A stretch of DNA of 63,541 nucleotides, from positions 1 to 63,541 of the forward strand of contig CALNWS010000022.1 in assembly GCA_940747215.1 (NCBI GenBank). The letters run 5' to 3'. A program made the translations under genes and the position numbers. Shown one piece after another: positions 1 to 11,334 of the stretch. The first letter of the stretch is position 1, and each line of letters starts with the position of its first letter. This DNA comes from an uncultured Paraburkholderia sp. Its GTDB lineage: Bacteria; Pseudomonadota; Gammaproteobacteria; Burkholderiales; Burkholderiaceae. A model generated the notes under the pieces. It did not search any database. It was not told the origin of the DNA and was given only the letters and a program-made list of their open reading frames with translations.

Positions 1-238
1 CTGGCAGACCGGATGCCGGATGAGGCATACTTCGCAACGCTGCCTGCGATCAGATCGGCAGCATGATCGCCCCGGACGTTCCACTTGAAAATCTCAGAAA
101 ACTGTCCGAACGAACAGGGCCACCTCTCCAACCTCAATTCACGACGACTCCCAAGGCACGCGCCATTGCTGCGAGCACGCCGCCGCGTTCCCGCTGAAAC
201 GCCTTTCGGGCCGCCGTCCCTCATCCGCCGCCCGCCCT

Positions 239-247
239 TGCTAGAAT
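239..247 (+). promoter_or_regulatory. Possible extended -10 promoter element of metG
   Basis: TGCTAGAAT resembles an extended -10 (TGn followed by a TATAAT-like hexamer) and lies 36 bases before the metG start. No convincing -35 is visible, which an extended -10 can tolerate. The rest of positions 1-283 shows no gene I can recognise on either strand. Confidence 0.3.
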
Positions 248-283
248 TAACAATTTGTCCCTCCGCAGGCTCCCACGATTCTT

Positions 284-2389
284 ATGTCAGCACCCGCAAC
301 CGCTCAGTCCGCAGGCGCGCCGTCAGGCCGTCGCCAGATTCTCGTCACGTCGGCCCTTCCGTATGCGAACGGCCACATTCATATCGGCCATCTGGTCGAA
401 TATATCCAAACGGACATCTGGGTCCGCGCACTGCGAATGCACGGCCACGAGGTCTACTACGTGGGCGCCGACGACACGCACGGCACGCCCATCATGCTGC
501 GCGCGGAGAAGGAAGGTCTCACGCCGAAGCAACTAATCGAGCGCGTCTGGCAGGAGCACAAGCGCGACTTCGACAGCTTCGGCATTTCGTTCGACAATTA
601 CTACACGACCGACTCCGAAGAGAACCGCGTTCTCAGCGAAAACGTTTACCTCGCGCTAAAGGAAGCGGGCCTCATCGAGGCGCGCAACATCGAACAGGCG
701 TATGACCCGGTCAAGGAAATGTTCCTGCCGGACCGCTTCATCAAGGGCGAGTGCCCGAAGTGTCACGCGAAAGACCAGTACGGCGACAACTGCGAAGTGT
801 GCGGCTCGACGTATCAGCCCACCGAACTGATCAATCCGTTTTCGGTGGTGTCGGGCGCCACGCCGATTCGCAAAACGTCCACGCACTATTTCTTCAAACT
901 CTCCGATCCGCGTTGCGAAAACTTCCTGCGCAAGTGGGTGGGCGGCCTCGCGCAACCTGAAGCCACCAACAAGATGCGCGGATGGCTCGGCAACGCAGGC
1001 GAAGCACGCCTCGCCGACTGGGACATCTCGCGCGACGCGCCCTACTTCGGCTTTGAAATTCCGGGCGCGCCAGGCAAGTATTTCTATGTCTGGCTGGACG
1101 CGCCGGTGGGCTACTACGCAAGCTTCAAGAATCTCGCCGAAAAGCGCGGTCTCGACTTCGACGCGTGGGTGCGCCAAGGCTCGACGGCCGAGCAGTATCA
1201 CTTCATCGGCAAGGACATCCTGTATTTCCACACGCTGTTCTGGCCGGCCATGCTCGAGTTCTCGGGTCATCGCACGCCGACCAACGTGTTCGCGCACGGC
1301 TTCCTCACCGTGGACGGCGCGAAGATGTCGAAGTCGCGCGGCACGTTCATCACCGCGCAAAGTGTGATCGACACGAGCCTGAACCCGGAGTGGCTGCGCT
1401 ACTACTTCGCGGCCAAGCTGAACAGCACGATGGAAGACCTCGATCTGAACCTCGACGACTTCCAGGCACGAGTGAACAGCGATCTGGTCGGCAAGTACGT
1501 GAACATCGCGAGCCGCGCCGCTGGTTTCCTGATCAAGCGTTTCGACGGCCGCGTGCAGGACAGTGCGATGCAGCATTCGCTGCTTGCCACGCTGCGTGCC
1601 GCCGTGCCGCAAATCGCCGCCAACTACGCAGCGCGTGAGTACAACCGCGCGCTGCGTCAAACCATGGAACTGGCCGACGCGGTAAACGCCTACGTCGACA
1701 CGGCCAAGCCGTGGGATCAGGCGAAAGACCCGGCAAACGCCGTCGCGCTGCACGAAACCTGCAGCGTGAGCATCGAGACGTTCCGCTTGCTGTCGCTCGC
1801 GCTCAAGCCGGTGCTGCCGAAGCTCGCCGAAGCCGTCGAAGCGTTCCTCGGCATCGAGCCGCTGGTGTGGGCCGACGCGTCCGTGCCGCTCAGCTCCTCG
1901 CGTCCGATCAACGCGTACAAGCATCTGATGACGCGCGTCGATCCGAAGCAGATCGAAGCGCTCCTCGCGGCGAACCGCGATTCGCTGCAAGCCACGCCGG
2001 CAGCGGCAACGGCCGCTGCCGCAGCCGCGAAGGAAGACGAAACGCAGGGCATCATTTCGATCGACGACTTCGCGAAGGTCGATCTGCGCATCGCGAAGAT
2101 CGTCGATTGCAAGGCTGTAGAAGGTTCGGACAAGTTGCTGCAACTCACGCTCGACATGGGCGAAAAGAAAACGCGCAACGTGTTCTCGGGCATCAAATCG
2201 GCGTATCAGCCGGAGCAACTGATCGGCAAGCTCACCGTCATGGTCGCGAACCTCGCGCCGCGCAAGATGAAATTCGGCCTGTCCGAAGGCATGGTGCTCG
2301 CGGCGTCGGCCACCGACGAGAAGGCCAAACCGGGCCTCTACGTGCTCGAACCGCATAGCGGCGCGAAGCCGGGCATGCGCGTGAAGTAA
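284..2389 (+). CDS. metG: Methionyl-tRNA synthetase
   Basis: Charges tRNA-Met with methionine in the cytoplasm. The protein has 701 residues. The class I HIGH-type motif (HIHIGH) lies near residue 31, a zinc knuckle with CPKC and CEVC cysteines near residues 150-170, and the KMSKS loop in [11 protein letters not shown] near residue 350. An anticodon-binding helical domain follows, then an alanine-rich linker near residue 575, then a C-terminal OB-fold tRNA-binding domain ([14 protein letters not shown]) that normally mediates dimerisation. The length and domain order are normal for the long bacterial form. The ATG at 284 gives the expected short N-terminal tail before [15 protein letters not shown] strong hairpin follows the stop. 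I see no lesion. Confidence 0.97.
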   Translation: MSAPATAQSAGAPSGRRQILVTSALPYANGHIHIGHLVEYIQTDIWVRALRMHGHEVYYVGADDTHGTPIMLRAEKEGLTPKQLIERVWQEHKRDFDSFGISFDNYYTTDSEENRVLSENVYLALKEAGLIEARNIEQAYDPVKEMFLPDRFIKGECPKCHAKDQYGDNCEVCGSTYQPTELINPFSVVSGATPIRKTSTHYFFKLSDPRCENFLRKWVGGLAQPEATNKMRGWLGNAGEARLADWDISRDAPYFGFEIPGAPGKYFYVWLDAPVGYYASFKNLAEKRGLDFDAWVRQGSTAEQYHFIGKDILYFHTLFWPAMLEFSGHRTPTNVFAHGFLTVDGAKMSKSRGTFITAQSVIDTSLNPEWLRYYFAAKLNSTMEDLDLNLDDFQARVNSDLVGKYVNIASRAAGFLIKRFDGRVQDSAMQHSLLATLRAAVPQIAANYAAREYNRALRQTMELADAVNAYVDTAKPWDQAKDPANAVALHETCSVSIETFRLLSLALKPVLPKLAEAVEAFLGIEPLVWADASVPLSSSRPINAYKHLMTRVDPKQIEALLAANRDSLQATPAAATAAAAAAKEDETQGIISIDDFAKVDLRIAKIVDCKAVEGSDKLLQLTLDMGEKKTRNVFSGIKSAYQPEQLIGKLTVMVANLAPRKMKFGLSEGMVLAASATDEKAKPGLYVLEPHSGAKPGMRVK

Positions 2390-2413
2390 ACGCAGCGCCG
2401 ACTCAAACAGAAT

Positions 2414-2442
2414 CGGCACGTCGTAAAAGACGTGCCGTTTTT
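2414..2442 (+). terminator. Intrinsic terminator after metG
   Basis: A perfect 9-bp stem (CGGCACGTC / GACGTGCCG) with a 6-base loop is followed by five T residues. It starts 25 bases after the metG stop and ends 60 bases before the end of the convergent tamB gene. Confidence 0.85.
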
Positions 2443-2501
2443 ATGGCGTTGGCGTTAATAACGCCGGCGTTAGCGCATCCGCTAGAAGAGCCGCCGCACG
2501 A

Positions 2502-5500
2502 TCACCACCGTATCCAGTCGAAGCGCCGCGTGTACAGCAGATCGATACCGTCGAAGGTTCCGCCGTACACCGCCACCGACCAGTAGCGCGTGAGGTTCAC
2601 CGTCGCCTTGATCGCGTTAGCCGCCGATTGCAGGCCCTGCTCGTAGCCGATCACGAGCCACTCGTTGATCGCTTTCGATACCATCACCACCTGCGGATCC
2701 GTCAGCCCTACTTCGCTTCGTCCGATCAAAAACTCGTCGAGCCCGAAGGTCTGCGCGATGCGCTTACCGCTCGCGCTGCTGAGCAACGCGAGCGCGGTGG
2801 TCATCGTGCTCTGCTGGCCGAGGTTGTTGCCCTGATCCGTGCCGTGACCGAACAGCAGCCACGAGAGCTTTTCGTTGTCCGGCACGTTCGGCTCGGACAC
2901 GAGCTTCGCCGTCGGGAACTGCACGGTGCCTGTCACCTGCACGCCCGCCTCGACTTGCTGATTGCGCCGCATCGCCAGAATGTTGATGCCCGGATTCGCC
3001 ACCGGACCGTTGAACGTGAAGAAGCCGTTCTCGATGTTCAACTTGCGGCCGAACGCCGTGTAAGTGGAGCCCTGCGTGACGCGCACGTTGCCGACCGCGC
3101 GCAGCGGCAGGTTCGGCGCGCTCATCGCCGTGATGAGTCCAGTCAGGCCGAGGTCGGCACCCGATCTGCGGAAGCGGAAGTTGTCACCGAGACTGATGTC
3201 GATATTGGCGCGCGGCGCAAACGGGCCGATCGGCTTGTTGGTGCCCGCGACCGGCTTCGGCCGCTCGCCCGCGACCGTGCCGTCGGGACGCACCACCACG
3301 ACGTCGTCGCCGAGCTTCGGAGCGGACTGCTCAGGCAGATCGAAGAGCGCGTGGTCGACGGCGAATTTGCCGTTGATCACCATGCCGCCCTGCGCGCCCG
3401 CGTTCGCGACGCTCGCGCTGCCCGAGAGCGACAGGTTGCGGTCCGGCGCGGTGAACAATTCCAGCTTGTCCGCGACGATGCTCGCGGTCAGATCCGGCTC
3501 GGTGCCGTCCAGACGCACCCGGCCGGTAGCGCGCAGCGTGCCACTCGCGCCGTGGAACTCGACCTGCTGGAAGTCCACGAGGTTCTGCGAGAGAGCGATC
3601 AGGATCACGCCGTCTTTCAGTTGCACGCCCTGATCGACCATCATGGCGGACAGGCCGTCACCGAGCAGCGAACCGGTGAGGTTCGGTTTTGCGACCGTGC
3701 CGCCCAGCGCGAGCTTGAGCGCGAGGTGGCCATCGAGCAGATAGCTCGGGCCGAACAGACCGCCCGTGGTTTTGAGTGACGGCACGTTCGCATTCACGTT
3801 GCCCGTAACGGGCGCTTCCTCGTTCAAGGTGAGCAGACCGTTGCGCATCAGCAGCGTGGTGTGCGCGTCGGCATCGATCACGCCGATGCGGCTCGCCTGC
3901 GCATGAACGGTTGCGTTCAGACAATTGCCATTGGAGAAGTCCGCGCGCACGCTGATGTCCGAAATGCCGAGCGACGCGAGGCCACGGCCGATTTCCACCG
4001 TCACATCGCCGCCGCGCCGCTTGAGTTGAATGTGGCCGCTCGCGATGCTGCCGAGCGCGAAGTCCCAGTCGCCGTCGAACACGAGGTCGGTTTTCACGGC
4101 GGGCGGTTCGCCTGTCATCTGCCGCCGCAGTGCCTGCAAACGCGCGATCGAAATGTCGGTGAGCGTGCCCGCCGACTGGATCTTACCGTGGTCGAACGCG
4201 AAGGATTTCAGGCTCAGCACCGCGCCTTCGAGCGTGAGACGCGTGGCGCCGAGCGTCAGCTTGCCCGGCTCCGCGCTGATCGTGAGCGGCGATTCCAAGT
4301 TCAGCGCCGGTGTACCGCGATTCGCGAGTCGCGTAACGGTACCGTCCCAGCGCGTACCGTTACGCGCTTCGGTCAGCTTACCGTTGGCCGCGAGTGTCAG
4401 ATCGAGCGGACGGTCCTGCAGCTTGCCGGTTGCCGCCGCCTCGAGCGTGTGACTGGCGCGCGTGCCGGACAGGCACGCCGTGAGCGTGTTCAGATCGACG
4501 CCGCCCGCGCTCACGTTGCGTGCGTCGGTCGTGAACATGAGCGCGCCGTTCGCCCCGTCGCGCAATTCGGCCTGGCCTTCCGCGTGACCGACGCGATTAT
4601 TGCCGAACACCACGCTGTCGGCCTTGTAGCTCAGCGTGATGTTCGGATGCGCGAAGGAGCCGGTGACATCGCCGTCGGCGTCCACGAGACCCGCGAGGCC
4701 GAAGCCCAGACGATCCAGTTGCGGCGCGTCGACCTTGAAACGCAGACGGTCGCCGCGCGGGCCGAAACTGCCTTGCAGATCGACCTCGTTTCCTGCGATG
4801 GACAGATTCGCGCGGCTCGGCAGAATCCGCGAACCGGCAAGCTGGATCGTGCCGCCGCCAGTGAGCGGAAGGCCATCGTAGGAACTCGGTCCGAGCTTGA
4901 ATTCCGCCTTGGTCGTCAGGACCGGCGCGAGCATGCCGGTCGCGCTCAACGTGCCGTGTACGCGCGCCTCGATCTTGCGCACCGGCGCGCGGCCGCGTGT
5001 GCTGGCCGCCTTGGGCGGTGGCGTCTTGCGCTGAACCACTTCTGTTTTGACCACCGCTTTGGCCGTGTTCTTCGTAACTGCCGCTGCCTGGTCACCCGGC
5101 GCCACGCTCTTCGTGCCCGCCGTGCTGCCGACTTCGGCGGCGGCCGTTTTGTCTTTGGCCGTACTTCGGGCCGTAGCGGTTTTGGCCGCCTTTGCCGATG
5201 CGGATGCGCGTGTGGATGCGGATGCCCACGCTGAAGCCATTGGCGTCGATCCCTTCACCGGTGTGCGCGCCGGCATCTGAGAGGCGAGCGTGAGCGGATC
5301 GAAATCGGTGACTTGCGCCTTCAGGTTGTAGCTCGAATTGGCATCGTGCTTGAGCGCGCCGGACAGATCGATGCGCCCCTTGCCCGACGTGATGCACACG
5401 TCGTTGAAGCTCAGGCGCGCGGGGTCCTGCGTGATCTTGCCTTGCGCGCGCAGCGCGGCCTTCGGGTCGGCGAGATCGAGCGTGACGCTTTGCACGTCGT

Positions 5501-7007
5501 CGTTCAGGCGGACGCCGATCGGACCGGAAAGTTGCGTGGGCCGCACGGTCGCTTGCAACGCGTTCAGATCGAGATTCGCCACCTTCAGATCGAACTGACC
5601 GCGCTTGCCCGAAAGCGAGCCGCCGCCGGTGAGTGTCGCGTTCTTCACGAGCCGCACGTTGAGATTCGCGATGCGTTGCGCCGGGGCGTCGAGACGGACG
5701 TCGGCGTTGGCGTTGATGAGCGGCAGCAGGTTCTGGTCGATCGCGCCGGGGCGTGCGTTGACGATCGACACGTGGCCCGTCACCGCGAAGCCTGCGCCGG
5801 CTTTGGCGGCCTTTGCGATGGCGGGCGCGCCGGCCGCAGCAGATGCGGGCGAAGACGCCGCGCCGCCTGCCACCACCGTCCCGCTGGCGAAACTCGCGGC
5901 GACGGCGCCGCTTGCAACGGTTGCTCCGCTTGCGCCATCCGCACTGCGTGTGCCGTTCGCGCCACTGGCTGCAGTCACTGCGCTCGCCGCATTCACGCCG
6001 CTCGCGCCCAGCACAACCGTCGCACCGCCATCCTGCCCGACTGGCTGCAACTCGGCCCGCACCGCCAGATCGGCCAGCGGCGCGCCGGGCGCAAACGCCT
6101 GCGGATTGATGTGATCGAACGTCAGCGTGGCGCGCTGCAGCGGCACTTCGGCAAACGGCGTGGCCTCGACTAGCACGTGACCGGCGAGCTTCATGCCGCT
6201 CGCGTCGAGTTCGGCGATGAGATTCTCCAGCGATCCGCTCAGATGGCCGCCCACCTGCAAGGCTTCGTCGTTCACCTTGCCGGAATAGCCGACGTCGCCC
6301 GTCAACGGGAATGGCCGCACGCTGTCCAGTTTCGCGGACGCCGTGACCGCGCCGAACGGCGTGTCCAGCCGGTCGACCGCCGCCTCGTGATGACGTCCGT
6401 CGCTGCGTCCATGAAACATGAAGCGCGACAGTTCGGTGGTCGACGTGCCCTGATGCAGCAGCAGTTTGTCGACCTGGATGTCGCGCACTTCGAGCTGCAT
6501 CGGCAGACGCAGATCCTGCGGCAGCTTCATCGGCCCGCTGCTGCTCGACGACGACGCGCCGATGCGCGCGTCGACCGTACCGACGTGAAGATAATCGACC
6601 GTGAAACGCCACGGATTGCGCGCAAGCGCCCAGCGCCCGGCGATGCGGTCCACCTGGATGTCGGTGCCGCTGCCGTCGAGGCTACGCCAGCGCACGTCGC
6701 GCAACTGCACGCCGTTCGCGAGCGCCCCGCCTTCGAGTTTGCCGCTCAGTTTTCCGCCCAGCAGCTTCACCACCGCCTGCCAAGCATACGCCGTGCCACG
6801 CTCGGTGGTGAGCGCGCCATACACGAGCCCCACCGCGAGCGCGGCAAGCAGCACCAGCACGACCAGCAGCCACGCGAGCATCTTCAGCAACAGTCGGCCG
6901 GCGCCGCGCCCAAGCGGCTGCTGGTCCTGCGGTGCGGCGGGCGGCTGTCCCGGAGAACCGTCGCCCGCCGGCTGCGCGGGGGGTTGAGCGGAAACGTCCA
7001 TGGTCAT
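2502..7007 (-). CDS. tamB: Translocation and assembly module protein TamB
   Basis: Inner-membrane-anchored periplasmic bridge protein that works with TamA in outer-membrane protein insertion and probably phospholipid transport. It has about 1500 residues. A proline- and glutamine-rich cytoplasmic tail is followed by one membrane anchor (MLAWLLVVLVLLAALAVGLV), then a long beta-rich AsmA/TamB-like repeat region, and the C-terminal TamB (DUF490) domain ending in aromatic FDWIRW. Two alanine/serine/lysine low-complexity stretches interrupt the repeats (roughly residues 340-400 and 590-680) and look lineage-specific. I chose the ATG at 7007; an in-frame TTG at 7028 would add seven residues. It follows tamA closely on the same strand, so the two are probably co-transcribed. 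Confidence 0.92.
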   Translation of the reverse strand: MTMDVSAQPPAQPAGDGSPGQPPAAPQDQQPLGRGAGRLLLKMLAWLLVVLVLLAALAVGLVYGALTTERGTAYAWQAVVKLLGGKLSGKLEGGALANGVQLRDVRWRSLDGSGTDIQVDRIAGRWALARNPWRFTVDYLHVGTVDARIGASSSSSSGPMKLPQDLRLPMQLEVRDIQVDKLLLHQGTSTTELSRFMFHGRSDGRHHEAAVDRLDTPFGAVTASAKLDSVRPFPLTGDVGYSGKVNDEALQVGGHLSGSLENLIAELDASGMKLAGHVLVEATPFAEVPLQRATLTFDHINPQAFAPGAPLADLAVRAELQPVGQDGGATVVLGASGVNAASAVTAASGANGTRSADGASGATVASGAVAASFASGTVVAGGAASSPASAAAGAPAIAKAAKAGAGFAVTGHVSIVNARPGAIDQNLLPLINANADVRLDAPAQRIANLNVRLVKNATLTGGGSLSGKRGQFDLKVANLDLNALQATVRPTQLSGPIGVRLNDDVQSVTLDLADPKAALRAQGKITQDPARLSFNDVCITSGKGRIDLSGALKHDANSSYNLKAQVTDFDPLTLASQMPARTPVKGSTPMASAWASASTRASASAKAAKTATARSTAKDKTAAAEVGSTAGTKSVAPGDQAAAVTKNTAKAVVKTEVVQRKTPPPKAASTRGRAPVRKIEARVHGTLSATGMLAPVLTTKAEFKLGPSSYDGLPLTGGGTIQLAGSRILPSRANLSIAGNEVDLQGSFGPRGDRLRFKVDAPQLDRLGFGLAGLVDADGDVTGSFAHPNITLSYKADSVVFGNNRVGHAEGQAELRDGANGALMFTTDARNVSAGGVDLNTLTACLSGTRASHTLEAAATGKLQDRPLDLTLAANGKLTEARNGTRWDGTVTRLANRGTPALNLESPLTISAEPGKLTLGATRLTLEGAVLSLKSFAFDHGKIQSAGTLTDISIARLQALRRQMTGEPPAVKTDLVFDGDWDFALGSIASGHIQLKRRGGDVTVEIGRGLASLGISDISVRADFSNGNCLNATVHAQASRIGVIDADAHTTLLMRNGLLTLNEEAPVTGNVNANVPSLKTTGGLFGPSYLLDGHLALKLALGGTVAKPNLTGSLLGDGLSAMMVDQGVQLKDGVILIALSQNLVDFQQVEFHGASGTLRATGRVRLDGTEPDLTASIVADKLELFTAPDRNLSLSGSASVANAGAQGGMVINGKFAVDHALFDLPEQSAPKLGDDVVVVRPDGTVAGERPKPVAGTNKPIGPFAPRANIDISLGDNFRFRRSGADLGLTGLITAMSAPNLPLRAVGNVRVTQGSTYTAFGRKLNIENGFFTFNGPVANPGINILAMRRNQQVEAGVQVTGTVQFPTAKLVSEPNVPDNEKLSWLLFGHGTDQGNNLGQQSTMTTALALLSSASGKRIAQTFGLDEFLIGRSEVGLTDPQVVMVSKAINEWLVIGYEQGLQSAANAIKATVNLTRYWSVAVYGGTFDGIDLLYTRRFDWIRW

Positions 7008-7035
7008 GCGTGAGTCATGTCGATGCAAAAGTCCA

Positions 7036-8790
7036 TCAGAAGGCGATGCCGAGTGTCAGATACGGCCACACGCTGCGGTTGCGGATGCCGTACGCGAGGT
7101 CGACATTCACCGGGCCGACCGGGCTGCGCCAGCGCGCGCCAAGGCCTACGCTGGGATAGAAGGTTTTTTCGCCCCAAGTGTCGGTGGCCGTGCCGACGTC
7201 GAAGAACGCGGCCGCGCCCCAATCGTGCGAGAACCAGTGCTGGTATTCGGCTACGGCGATGACGAGGTATTTGGTCGGCAGCACGGAGCCGTCGACGTCG
7301 TTACCGATGCTCTGATAGCCATAACCGCGCACCGAGTTCGAACCGCCCGCGCGGAACAGCAGCGAGGCCGGCACGCCGCTCGAACTGCCGCTCGTGAACA
7401 CGCCGCCGAGTTCGGCGCGCAGCAGCACGAGGTCTTCCTTGCCGATGGGCAGATATTGTTGACCGCGCGCGTAACTGCGAATGAAGGTCTGATCGGTGAG
7501 CGCGCCCTTCACGGCGAAGCCCGCCTCGACGTGAATCAGGTTTCCCTTGCGCGGAAACAGCGGGTCGTCGGTATGGCGCCGCGTCCATGACCACGACGGC
7601 ACGAGCGCGCGGCTCGTGGTCGGCGAAATGGCGTTCTGGTCGAGCCGGTCTTGGTAATACAGGATCGAGTAGTTGTAGTCGATGAACTGCGACGTGCGCG
7701 CTCGCTGCACGCCAGCGCGGATACTGTAGATGCGCGTGTCGGAAACGTCCGTGGTGGTGTAGGACGCGAGCACGCTATTGGTCCACGTGCGCGGACCCGG
7801 CGGCATCGCAAGCTGGACCTGGCCGTATTGCTGCGTCTGGTCGACGCGCCCTTCCACCGTGAATGGCCACGCCTTGCCGAACGTGTTGAGATACGAGTAA
7901 GAACCTTGCACGAGCGGACCGTTGTCCGTCGAATAACCGACGCCGCCGCGAATGCTGTTGTACGGATATTCCGACACCTTCACGTGCATCGGCGTCTGGA
8001 TCGGCTTGGCTAGGTCGCTGTCCACGTCGATCGCGACACTCGCGTAGTACGGCGTGTTCTGCAACTGACGCTGCAACTCGGCCACACGCTGCACGTCGTA
8101 AATGTCGCCCACGGCAATCGGATTGACGTTGTCGACGATCTGTTCGGGATAGCGCCGCGTGCCGGATACATCCAGCTTGCCCATCGTGAAGGTCGGGCCG
8201 CTATCGTACGTGACCGCGAGCTTCGCTTCGTGCGTGCGCGGATCGACGCGGGCTTCGGAGTGATAGATCTTCGCGCCCAGATAGCGGCGCGCCTGCAAGG
8301 CCTTGAGCGCCGCGTTCTTCGCGTCGTCCCAGTCGCCTTGCGAGAACGGATCGCCTTCGTGCAGCGAAAAGGCAAAGCGCCCGGTGTTTTCCTGCTCGGG
8401 ATCTTCGGTCAGCACGGGGCCGCGAAACGAAATGGACACGGAACTGATGCGGGTGAGCGGACCGGGATCAACGTTGACGGTGATCTCTTTCCTGTCGTTG
8501 ACGGTTCTCACGTCCGTGCGCACCACCGGCGAGAAGTAACCTTGCGTGGCCGCCAGATCGCGCACCTGCTGCGGCGTGGCGGTGATCAGAAATTCGAACT
8601 GGTCGTCGCTGATGTCGGGCCGTTTGGCGAACCGCGCGATGTCCAGATGCTCTTCGAGCAGCTTGCGCAGCGAGCGTGGCGTGGCTTCGATGTCGACCTT
8701 ATAGGACGCTTTGGCGCGTGCGGCGTGCGCATCCACCGTGACGAACGCCGGCACGCAGAACATACAGGCAAGCCAGCAACGCAGCAGCAT
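7036..8790 (-). CDS. tamA: Outer-membrane assembly factor TamA (BamA/Omp85 family)
   Basis: Omp85-family outer-membrane barrel that partners TamB. It begins with a signal peptide (MLLRCWLACMFCVPAFVTVDAHA). POTRA domains fill the first half, and a 16-strand-type barrel fills the second, with family blocks such as RGGVGYSTDNGPLVQGSY, the barrel motif RAGGSNSVRGYGYQSIG, and a terminal aromatic residue (LTLGIAF). The length of about 584 residues is normal. The ATG at 8790 gives a compact signal peptide; upstream in-frame GTG and TTG codons (the latter at 8889) are alternatives that would lengthen the positively charged n-region. The tamB start lies less than 30 bases downstream, so the genes form an operon. 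Apparently intact. Confidence 0.93.
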   Translation of the reverse strand: MLLRCWLACMFCVPAFVTVDAHAARAKASYKVDIEATPRSLRKLLEEHLDIARFAKRPDISDDQFEFLITATPQQVRDLAATQGYFSPVVRTDVRTVNDRKEITVNVDPGPLTRISSVSISFRGPVLTEDPEQENTGRFAFSLHEGDPFSQGDWDDAKNAALKALQARRYLGAKIYHSEARVDPRTHEAKLAVTYDSGPTFTMGKLDVSGTRRYPEQIVDNVNPIAVGDIYDVQRVAELQRQLQNTPYYASVAIDVDSDLAKPIQTPMHVKVSEYPYNSIRGGVGYSTDNGPLVQGSYSYLNTFGKAWPFTVEGRVDQTQQYGQVQLAMPPGPRTWTNSVLASYTTTDVSDTRIYSIRAGVQRARTSQFIDYNYSILYYQDRLDQNAISPTTSRALVPSWSWTRRHTDDPLFPRKGNLIHVEAGFAVKGALTDQTFIRSYARGQQYLPIGKEDLVLLRAELGGVFTSGSSSGVPASLLFRAGGSNSVRGYGYQSIGNDVDGSVLPTKYLVIAVAEYQHWFSHDWGAAAFFDVGTATDTWGEKTFYPSVGLGARWRSPVGPVNVDLAYGIRNRSVWPYLTLGIAF

Positions 8791-9207
8791 GGCGCGAAGG
8801 CGCACGCCGTGACTGGCATGCCGGGCATACACCTCGTTCTGGTCGCGGCGCTGGCGCGACTGCTCGTTTGCCCACCCTGCCAAACACAACCTCCGGCTTA
8901 CATTTAACAGTTGTTCGAGAAGACCGACGCCCGCTGGCCGATTGCTGATCGCTGATTGCCGATGCGGATGAACGATGCCCGGTAGAACCGCCCGCTATTT
9001 GACCACATCGGCGCGTCAGCGCAATTCCCGGCGCCTTCTGGCAAGTTTCGATGTATCGCGTCACGTTTGGCCGGCTGCCTGTCACCGCACTTTCGTACGG
9101 TGCGCGCGGCGCTTACGGTAAAATTATAGAATAATGTAGGCGTGGGCAGACGCCTTCCAGAGCGAACCCCTAGCGGCCACCACTTCACACACCACGGACG
9201 TCGAGCT
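8791..9207. other. Intergenic region between tamA and the DUF3460 gene
   Basis: This divergent gap of about 400 bases carries no gene that I can support. It must hold the promoters of the tamA-tamB operon (leftward) and of the DUF3460-scpA pair (rightward). An AT-rich patch at 9113-9136 (GGTAAAATTATAGAATAAT) is a likely -10 area for the rightward transcript, but no well-spaced -35 is visible. Possible N-terminal extensions of tamA lie in 8791-8889. Confidence 0.4.
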
Positions 9208-9393
9208 ATGTATCAATCGGACATCACGCAGTTCCTGAACCAGTTGAAGCAACAGAAGCCTAACCTGGAAACCGAGCAGCGCCGCGGCCGCGCGCTGCTG
9301 TGGGACAAGCAGCCGATCGATCTCGAAGAACGCGCCGAGCTGAAAGCCTCGCGCGTGGAACAGACGCCTTACTCGTACTACCAGAACTTCTAA
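9208..9393 (+). CDS. Small DUF3460 family protein
   Basis: A 61-residue protein that matches the betaproteobacterial DUF3460 family by its start (MYQSDITQFLNQLKQQKP), a central LLWDKQPIDL block and an end rich in tyrosine (TPYSYYQNF). No signal peptide or membrane segment is present, and the composition is polar and partly helical. Its function is unknown. It ends 4 bases before the scpA start, and in this group of bacteria it regularly sits directly before scpA, so the two are very likely co-transcribed. The ATG at 9208 follows the AT-rich promoter-like patch by about 70 bases. Confidence 0.85.
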   Translation: MYQSDITQFLNQLKQQKPNLETEQRRGRALLWDKQPIDLEERAELKASRVEQTPYSYYQNF

Positions 9394-9397
9394 GCGC

Positions 9398-10234
9398 GTG
9401 AGTCACGCCGACGAGGCACACGGCCCACAGCCGGCGCCTGCCGACGCGGTCGACGGCATTGCTTTCGCTCGCCTGTACGGCAAGCCGCTCTTCAAGCTGC
9501 CCACCGACCTGTATATCCCGCCGGACGCGCTCGAAGTCTTTCTCGAAACGTTCGAAGGTCCGCTGGATCTGTTGCTGTATCTGATCCGCAAGCAGAACTT
9601 CAACGTGCTCGACATCCCGATGGTGGACGTCACGGTGCAATACCTCGGCTACGTCGAGCAATTGCGCAAGACCAATCTCGAACTGGCCTCCGAGTATCTG
9701 CTGATGGCGGCCATGCTGATCGAGATCAAGTCGCGCATGCTGTTGCCGGTCAAAAAGAACGACAGCGGCGAAGAAGCCGAAGATCCGCGTGCGGAACTGG
9801 TGCGCCGTCTGCTGGAATACGAGCAGATGAAGCTCGCCGCGCAACGCATCGACCAGTTGCCGCAACTCGGGCGCGACTTCCTGCGCGCCGAGGTGTACAT
9901 CGAACAGAGCATCACGCCGCGCTTTCCCGACGTGAACAGCGAAGACCTGCGCGCCGCGTGGGCCGACGTGATCAAGCGCGCGATGCTCGTTCAGCATCAC
10001 AAGATTTCGCGCGAGGAACTCTCCGTGCGCGAGCACATGAGCACGATCCTGCGGCAATTGCAGAATGCGCGTTTCATGGAATTTTCCGATCTCTTCGACA
10101 CCACGCGCGGCGTCCCGGTCGTCGTGGTGAATTTCATCGCGGTACTCGAACTGTGCCGCGAATCGCTCGTCGAAATCACGCAAGCAGAGCCGTTCGCGCC
10201 GATTTACGTGCGCCTCGCCTATCTGCCGGCCTGA
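9398..10234 (+). CDS. scpA: Segregation and condensation protein A
   Basis: Kleisin subunit that joins SMC and ScpB in the chromosome condensin. It has 278 residues. After a variable head come the family blocks LYIPPDALEVFLETFEGPLD and LLLYLIRKQNFNVLDIPM, then SEYLLMAAMLIEIKSRMLLP, then the acidic linker and the C-terminal winged-helix region. It starts with GTG at 9398, four bases after the DUF3460 stop, which implies coupled translation. No scpB follows; panC and panD come next, as usual in Burkholderia. Intact. Confidence 0.94.
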   Translation: MSHADEAHGPQPAPADAVDGIAFARLYGKPLFKLPTDLYIPPDALEVFLETFEGPLDLLLYLIRKQNFNVLDIPMVDVTVQYLGYVEQLRKTNLELASEYLLMAAMLIEIKSRMLLPVKKNDSGEEAEDPRAELVRRLLEYEQMKLAAQRIDQLPQLGRDFLRAEVYIEQSITPRFPDVNSEDLRAAWADVIKRAMLVQHHKISREELSVREHMSTILRQLQNARFMEFSDLFDTTRGVPVVVVNFIAVLELCRESLVEITQAEPFAPIYVRLAYLPA

Positions 10235-10373
10235 CGCCCTCGAAAGGGGCGCAGTAGCAGCGCCTTAATTAACAACACGCCTCTTTTCGGTGCGGGCGCC
10301 GCACAAATCCACTACAATCCCGCGCTCCGAACCAGTCTTTACCAGCGGGACGGCGGCCCGCGCGCAAACCTGA

Positions 10374-11258
<885 letters not shown>

Positions 11259-11334
11259 CGCCGCTCATTGGCCCGGCACATACGCGCCTGACGCAGGCAA
11301 CACGGTAGCGAACACGTAGCAATAAGGATTGGCA

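Noticed and set aside
656..2419. Long minus-strand open frame (587 codons) opposite metG
   Set aside because: It mirrors metG and has arginine/histidine-rich, unstructured composition; such long antisense frames are normal in high-GC DNA.
2443..2480. GGCGTT/AACGCC palindrome after the metG terminator
   Set aside because: Short arms and no T-run; no support for a separate function.
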